17,679 nt of DNA, taken from assembly GCA_045633005.1 (NCBI GenBank), contig JAZQXT010000045.1, forward strand, positions 1 to 17,679, written 5' to 3'. The notes under the pieces were generated by a model. That model did no database searches. It had not been told where the DNA came from and was given only the letters and a program-made list of their open reading frames with translations. Positions 13,079-17,679 of this stretch are shown here, piece after piece. The position numbers and the translations under genes were made by a program. Source of the DNA: CAG-390 sp045633005. GTDB taxonomy: Bacteria > Bacillota > Clostridia > Oscillospirales > CAG-272. Within the stretch, counting starts at the first letter, position 1, and each line of letters opens with the position of its first letter.

Positions 13079-14008
13079 TTGAATAATTTCAACGAAAAAA
13101 CGGCGCTCGTCTGCCGTGAGCTTTCGGATAAAGGTATAAATTTTGAAAAGGATGCTCCGCTTAATGCACGCACGAGCTTCAAGATAGGCGGAAACGCCGA
13201 CGTTGCCATCTTTCCCGAAACGGAAAACGAGCTTGTCGCGGCGGTAAGCGTGCTAAAAGCCGCAGATATGCGCTTTATGCTCGTCGGCAACGGAACTAAT
13301 CTTCTGTTCTCCGATAAAGGTTATCGCGGAGCGGTTATAATTACGAGAAAAATGAGAAAAATAACCGTAGATGGAAATATCCTCTCGGTGCTTTGCGGTG
13401 ATTCGTTCACCGAGGCGGCGATTGCCGCCAAGGACGCTTCTCTCACGGGGCTTGAATTTGCATACGGTATCCCCGGTAGCTGTGGCGGCGCGGTCTGTAT
13501 GAACGCGGGGGCTTACGGCGGCGAGGTGTCGTCGGTGCTTCTCGATATGCGCGTGCTCGACACCGCAAGCGGAGAAGTGTTTACGATATCGAAGGCTGAC
13601 GCGCGGCTTTCATACCGTCACAGTATTATAAGAGATTTTCCAAGCTACGCCGTTATCGGCGCACGCTTTGAGCTAAAGAGTGGAAATAAGGACGAAATAA
13701 ACGCCTATATGCAGGATATTATGGGTCGCCGCCGCGATAAGCAGCCGCTTGAATATCCGAGCGCGGGCAGCGTTTTCAAGCGCCCCGCGCCCGATATGTA
13801 CGTCGGTAAGATGATAGAGGAGCTTGGTCTTAAGGGCTTTACCATCGGCGGTGCGCAGGTGTCGAAAAAGCACGCGGGCTTCATAATCAACGTGGGCGGC
13901 GCGAGTGCATCCGACGTTCTCGCCCTCGTTGAGCATATCAAAAAATCCGTGCTTTCCGCCTATTCGGTGGAGCTTGAGTGCGAGATATGTACGGTGAGTG
14001 AAGAATGA
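13079..14008 (+). CDS. murB: UDP-N-acetylenolpyruvoylglucosamine reductase
   Basis: A 309-residue flavoenzyme that reduces UDP-GlcNAc-enolpyruvate to UDP-MurNAc with NADPH, the second committed step of peptidoglycan precursor synthesis. FAD-binding features are NARTSFKIGGNADV (29-42), VGNGTNLLFSDKGYRGAVI (69-87) and GIPGSCGGAVCMNAGAYGGE (130-149). Catalytic elements are SYRHSII (178-184), the proton-donating Ser231 in SAGSVFKRP and Glu302 in LECEI. The compact length and the SYRxS arrangement suit a type II MurB as in Gram-positives. The TTG start is supported by GGAGGTG. Its stop overlaps the whiA ATG by 4 bp (ATGA), so the two are translationally coupled. Confidence 0.96.
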   Translation: MNNFNEKTALVCRELSDKGINFEKDAPLNARTSFKIGGNADVAIFPETENELVAAVSVLKAADMRFMLVGNGTNLLFSDKGYRGAVIITRKMRKITVDGNILSVLCGDSFTEAAIAAKDASLTGLEFAYGIPGSCGGAVCMNAGAYGGEVSSVLLDMRVLDTASGEVFTISKADARLSYRHSIIRDFPSYAVIGARFELKSGNKDEINAYMQDIMGRRRDKQPLEYPSAGSVFKRPAPDMYVGKMIEELGLKGFTIGGAQVSKKHAGFIINVGGASASDVLALVEHIKKSVLSAYSVELECEICTVSEE

Positions 14009-14895
14009 AAAGCTTTTCGTCACAGGTAAAGGACGAGGTGCTTGCCTCCGTCCCAAGCTCGCAATGCTGTCGCCGTGCTTTGCTTATGGGGCTTATGATA
14101 AACGCCGAATGCGGCGTTGGAGACGCGGTATATCTTCGCATCACGGGCAAGGAGCTTGCGCCGCTGGTGCAAAAGCTGCTCTTTGAGCAGTTCGGCAGAG
14201 AGGTCACGCCCGACGTTACGAATTGCTACGGCAGGAGCGTGGCGGAGTTCGGCTTCGTGTCGTCAAAGCTTGCCGCCGCCCTTACGGAGCTTTCCGACGC
14301 GCAAAAAACAGACCAGCCTTTGCCGTTTTTGAAGTGTAAGGCTTGCGCATCCGCCTTTTGTGCGGGACTTCTGCTTTCTGCCGCAAGGATCAGCGATCCC
14401 GCAAAGGAATCAAGGCTTGAATTCAGAATAAGCGATCCGCAAAGGGCTATGCGAACAGCCACCTTCTTTACGTCAAGGGGCAACACCCCGTCTATTTCGG
14501 GCAGAACGGAGCTTACCTCGCTTCTTTTCCGTCGCACCGAGGACGTGGAGGACGTTCTCGCTATCGGCGGCGCGAGCGTGTCAGCGATGGCTTCGATGCA
14601 GCAAAAGCTCGTCAGAGAGCTGCGCGGCGAGGTGAACAGAAAATCAAATTGCGAGGTGAAAAACATACGCCGCGCGACCTCCGCGGCGACCTTACAGCTT
14701 GAAGCTATAAAAAAGCTCAGAGCATCGGGAAAATTTGACCTTCTCCCCGACGAGCTGAAGGAAACGGCGATATTAAGGGAGGAAGAGCCCGAAATGCCGC
14801 TTTCGGAGCTTGCCCAAAGGCACGTTCCTCCGATTTCAAAATCGGGACTTAATCACAGAATGGAAAAGCTGCTTTCGGCGGCTGAAAAAATATAA
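14005..14895 (+). CDS. whiA: WhiA, DNA-binding cell-division/sporulation regulator
   Basis: A 296-residue protein of usual WhiA length. WhiA is a transcription factor needed for sporulation septation in Streptomyces and influencing division and chromosome segregation in Bacillus. The N-terminal part opens with SFSSQVKDEVLASV, a family signature. A LAGLIDADG-like domain is seen around 113-175 (SAFCAGLLLSAARISDPAKE). NCEVKNIRRATSAATLQLEAI marks the linker, and the C-terminal helix-turn-helix runs from about 257 (LSELAQRHVPPISKSGLNHR, then MEKLL). rapZ and yvcK, often found between murB and whiA, are absent. It starts inside the murB stop and ends 15 nt before dnaE. Confidence 0.96.
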   Translation: MKSFSSQVKDEVLASVPSSQCCRRALLMGLMINAECGVGDAVYLRITGKELAPLVQKLLFEQFGREVTPDVTNCYGRSVAEFGFVSSKLAAALTELSDAQKTDQPLPFLKCKACASAFCAGLLLSAARISDPAKESRLEFRISDPQRAMRTATFFTSRGNTPSISGRTELTSLLFRRTEDVEDVLAIGGASVSAMASMQQKLVRELRGEVNRKSNCEVKNIRRATSAATLQLEAIKKLRASGKFDLLPDELKETAILREEEPEMPLSELAQRHVPPISKSGLNHRMEKLLSAAEKI

Positions 14896-14910
14896 GAAAG
14901 GGGATAGCTT

Positions 14911-17679
14911 ATGTCTGGCTTTGTCCATTTGCACCTTCATACCGAATACAGCCTGCTTGACGGAGCTTGTCGCGTAAAGGACATACCCGCGGCGGCAAGG
15001 GCGATGGGGCATACTGCGGTCGCGATAACGGACCACGGCGCAATGTTTGGCGCGGTGGAGTTTTGGCGCACCTGCAAAAAAGCGGATATAAAGCCGATAA
15101 TAGGCTGTGAAGTCTACGTAGCCCCGAACTCCCGATTTGAAAAGATCGCGGGGCGTGAGGGCGGTGCGCATCACCTCGTTCTCCTTTGCGAAAACGAGAT
15201 AGGATATAAAAATCTCATTTATCTCGTTTCAAAGGCGTACACCGAGGGCTTTTATTCAAAGCCGAGGGTGGACGCGGAGCTTTTAAAGGATCACGCCGAG
15301 GGAATTATAGCGCTTTCTGCTTGCCTTGCGGGTGAGATACCGTCGGCGCTCACGGGCGGCGACTACGACCGCGCACGTCAGATAGCGCAAAAATACGTCA
15401 AGATATTCGGTAAGGATAATTTTTTTATCGAGCTTCAAAATCACGGCATAGCCGAACAAAGGCAGATACTTCCCGAGCTTTATTCGCTCGCACGCGAGCT
15501 TGGACTTGGCGTAGTTGCGACCAACGACGTTCACTATCTTAAAAAGAGCGACGCGCGCACTCAAGCCGTTATGATGTGCATTCAGACGGGCACGACTATG
15601 CAGGACGAGGGGCGCTTCGGCTTTGAAACCGACGAGTTTTACTATAAATCCACGGACGAGATGGAGCGTCTTTTCGGCGGATTCGAGGGTGCTATCGAAA
15701 ACACCGTAAAGATTGCCGAAAGATGCAACGTAGAGTTTGATTTTGACACCATTCAGCTTCCTACGTACCCCGTAGCGGCAAATACCACGGCGGAAGCGGA
15801 GCTTCGCCGCATTGCCGAGGACGGACTTTCCCGACTCGAAAGAGAGGGAAAGATACCTGCCGAGGGGCATACCCCCGCGGAGTACCGCGATAGGATGGAA
15901 TACGAGCTTTCCGTCATTCACAAAATGGGCTACGACGACTATTTTCTCATAGTTGCCGATTACGTCAATTTCGCCAAGCGCTCCGACATTCCCGTCGGAC
16001 CCGGGCGCGGTTCGGGATGCGGAAGCCTTGTGGCGTTCTGCACGGGCATTACCGATATCGATTCCATTCGCTTCGATCTGCTTTTTGAGCGTTTTCTTAA
16101 TCCCGAAAGGGTGAGTATGCCCGATATTGATATTGATTTTTGCTATAACCGCAGGGACGAGGTCCTTGAATACGTTAAAGAAAAATACGGCGCTGACAGA
16201 GTGTCGCAGATAGTCACCTTCGGTACGCTTGCCGCACGCGCCGCCATACGCGATTGCGGACGTGCGCTCGGTATGCCTTACGCCGAGGTGGACGCTATTG
16301 CCAAGCTCGTGCCGCGCGCGCTCGACGTTACCGTTGAGGATGCGTTGAAGCTTGATGCGATAAGGGAAAAATACGATAGCTCCGAGCAGGTCAGGATTTT
16401 GCTTGATACGGCTTCTGCGCTTGAGGGAATGCCTCGCAACGTCTCGATTCACGCCGCAGGCGTCGTAATCACCGAAAAGGCACTTACCGAGTATTTGCCG
16501 CTCGCCGCAAGCAACGGAGCGGTGATCACGCAGTTTGATATGGATACCGTAGCGTCGCTCGGACTGTTGAAGTTCGACTTCCTCGCACTCCGTTATCTCA
16601 CGATAATAAAGGATGCGGTGGAGCAGATAAAGGAAAAAGAGCCGAGCTTTGATATAGAGTCGCTCGATCTGTCGGACAAAAAGACCTACGAGCTTATCTC
16701 GTCGGGACAAACGTCGGGCGTATTTCAGCTTGAATCTGGCGGAATGCGTCAGATGCTCGCGTCGCTCCGCCCCGAGTGCATCGACGATATCCTTGCCGCC
16801 ATCGCGCTTTACCGTCCTGGACCTATGGAGTCCATACCGAAATATATCGAGGGCAAAAACGCCCCCGAAAACGTGAAATATCTGCACCCGATGCTTGAAC
16901 CGATACTTCGCTCGACCTACGGCTGTATAGTGTATCAGGAGCAGGTAATGAATATCTTCCGCATCGTTGCGGGATATTCACTTGGCAGAGCAGACCTCGT
17001 TCGCCGCGCTATGTCAAAGAAAAAAGCAGACGTTATGGAAGCCGAAAGAGCAAGCTTCATCGACGGGGCTGTGGCTCGCGGAATGAGCGAGGGCGTTGCC
17101 GACGAGCTGTTCGGTCAGATGTCGAGCTTCGCAAGCTACGCCTTCAATAAGAGCCACGCGGCGGCATACGCTGTCATTTCCTTCCGCACGGCGTACCTAA
17201 AGGCACATTACCCGCGCGAGTATTTTTCCGCGCTTCTTACGTCGGTGCTCGGAACTCCCGAAAAGGTCGCGGAGTATATCTCCGAGGCAAATCGCGCGGG
17301 GATAAGAGTTCTTCCGCCCGATATCAACCGCAGTATGACGGACTTCCACGTCAGCGGCGAGGATATAACCTTCGGACTTCTTGCGCTTAAAAACGTAGGT
17401 CGTCAGTTCGTTGATGCGATGATAAGAGAGCGGAGAAGCGGCAGATTTACGTCCTTTGCCGATTTTCTCTCGCGTATGTCGGGAAGTGATTTGAACAGAC
17501 GTATGGTAGAAACCCTCATCAAGGCGGGCGCTTTTGACTCGCTCGGCGTTTACCGCTCAAGGCTTCTCGCGTCGCTTGATGCGTCACTCGGCGCGGTCGC
17601 AGACCGTAACAGACGAAATATCGACGGTCAGATAGATATGTTTTCCGTCGCACGCGAGGACGAGGGCGAGGAGTCGCTT
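14911..17679 (+). CDS. dnaE: DNA polymerase III alpha subunit, partial (right edge)
   Basis: The first 923 residues of a replicative C-family polymerase of roughly 1150-1180 residues; the frame stays open to the window edge. The N-terminal PHP domain keeps its metal-binding residues: HLHLHTEYS (6-14), Asp41-His42 in ITDHG, Glu67 in GCEVY, HHLVLL, SACLAG and NDVHYL. It may therefore be catalytically competent, unlike E. coli. The polymerase core has GPGRGSGCGSLVAF, PDIDIDF with Asp405 and Asp407, and the third aspartate, Asp556, in LKFDFLALR. The fingers and helix-hairpin-helix region reach ALKNVG and LIKAGAFDSL. The start follows AAAGGGG by 7 nt. Clostridia usually also have PolC, so this may be the second replicative polymerase. 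Confidence 0.96.
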   Translation, partial: MSGFVHLHLHTEYSLLDGACRVKDIPAAARAMGHTAVAITDHGAMFGAVEFWRTCKKADIKPIIGCEVYVAPNSRFEKIAGREGGAHHLVLLCENEIGYKNLIYLVSKAYTEGFYSKPRVDAELLKDHAEGIIALSACLAGEIPSALTGGDYDRARQIAQKYVKIFGKDNFFIELQNHGIAEQRQILPELYSLARELGLGVVATNDVHYLKKSDARTQAVMMCIQTGTTMQDEGRFGFETDEFYYKSTDEMERLFGGFEGAIENTVKIAERCNVEFDFDTIQLPTYPVAANTTAEAELRRIAEDGLSRLEREGKIPAEGHTPAEYRDRMEYELSVIHKMGYDDYFLIVADYVNFAKRSDIPVGPGRGSGCGSLVAFCTGITDIDSIRFDLLFERFLNPERVSMPDIDIDFCYNRRDEVLEYVKEKYGADRVSQIVTFGTLAARAAIRDCGRALGMPYAEVDAIAKLVPRALDVTVEDALKLDAIREKYDSSEQVRILLDTASALEGMPRNVSIHAAGVVITEKALTEYLPLAASNGAVITQFDMDTVASLGLLKFDFLALRYLTIIKDAVEQIKEKEPSFDIESLDLSDKKTYELISSGQTSGVFQLESGGMRQMLASLRPECIDDILAAIALYRPGPMESIPKYIEGKNAPENVKYLHPMLEPILRSTYGCIVYQEQVMNIFRIVAGYSLGRADLVRRAMSKKKADVMEAERASFIDGAVARGMSEGVADELFGQMSSFASYAFNKSHAAAYAVISFRTAYLKAHYPREYFSALLTSVLGTPEKVAEYISEANRAGIRVLPPDINRSMTDFHVSGEDITFGLLALKNVGRQFVDAMIRERRSGRFTSFADFLSRMSGSDLNRRMVETLIKAGAFDSLGVYRSRLLASLDASLGAVADRNRRNIDGQIDMFSVAREDEGEESL

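Noticed and set aside
15990..16025. GSGCGS in DnaE instead of the more frequent GSAAGS
   Set aside because: E. coli DnaE has GSGAGS here, so small-residue variation at this loop is normal and no loss of function is implied.
15283..16887. A 534-codon open frame on the minus strand
   Set aside because: It lies wholly opposite dnaE, whose conserved polymerase and PHP motifs are read in the plus frame. The minus-strand translation shows no family motif and low-quality, Arg-rich composition.

Overview
The window is a dense chromosomal housekeeping region from a Clostridia-type Firmicute (Bacillota), probably an uncultured gut-type lineage near Oscillospirales or Christensenellales. The phylum call rests on WhiA, a SpoIID-domain protein, the rpsF-ssb-rpsR cluster, a Sua5-type TsaC, a clostridial ParC-like topoisomerase and DnaE with an intact PHP domain, together with strong GGAGG-type ribosome binding sites and near-consensus sigma-A promoters. 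Placement below class is inference. No phage, insertion sequence, CRISPR, tRNA or rRNA was seen.

Layout. (1) 1-173 has no gene. It is packed with nested inverted repeats and contains a terminator-like hairpin for the minus-strand transcript leaving rpsR. (2) 174-1507, minus strand: the operon rpsF (S6)-ssb-rpsR (S18), read from a textbook TTGACA-N17-TATAAT promoter through an 80-nt leader. (3) 1548-12208, minus strand: nine tightly packed genes that look like one operon. In transcription order they are coaE, a degenerate SLT-like membrane protein, an M18 aminopeptidase, prfA, tsaC/sua5, a parC-like topoisomerase subunit, a secreted coiled-coil protein, a SpoIID/LytB-domain protein and deoC. 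Junctions range from a 20-bp overlap to a 32-nt gap. (4) 12209-12367 is a divergent promoter region with two TTGAAA-N17-TATAAT promoters facing away from each other. (5) 12368-17679, plus strand: a YjjG-like HAD phosphatase, murB, whiA and dnaE, which runs off the right end. murB and whiA overlap by 4 bp.

The genes cover translation (S6, S18, RF1, t6A synthesis), DNA replication and topology (SSB, ParC-like, DnaE), cofactor supply (CoaE), nucleotide salvage (DeoC, YjjG-like) and the cell wall (MurB, SpoIID-like, SLT-like). The least explained part is the envelope set in the long operon. It combines a SpoIID-domain protein carrying a SPOR-like segment, an unknown membrane-anchored coiled-coil protein overlapping it by 20 bp, and an SLT-family protein in which the catalytic glutamate is replaced by arginine. 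Expected neighbours prmC (beside prfA), parE (beside parC) and rapZ/yvcK (between murB and whiA) are absent. The two TTG starts (deoC, murB) are supported by well-placed Shine-Dalgarno sequences.
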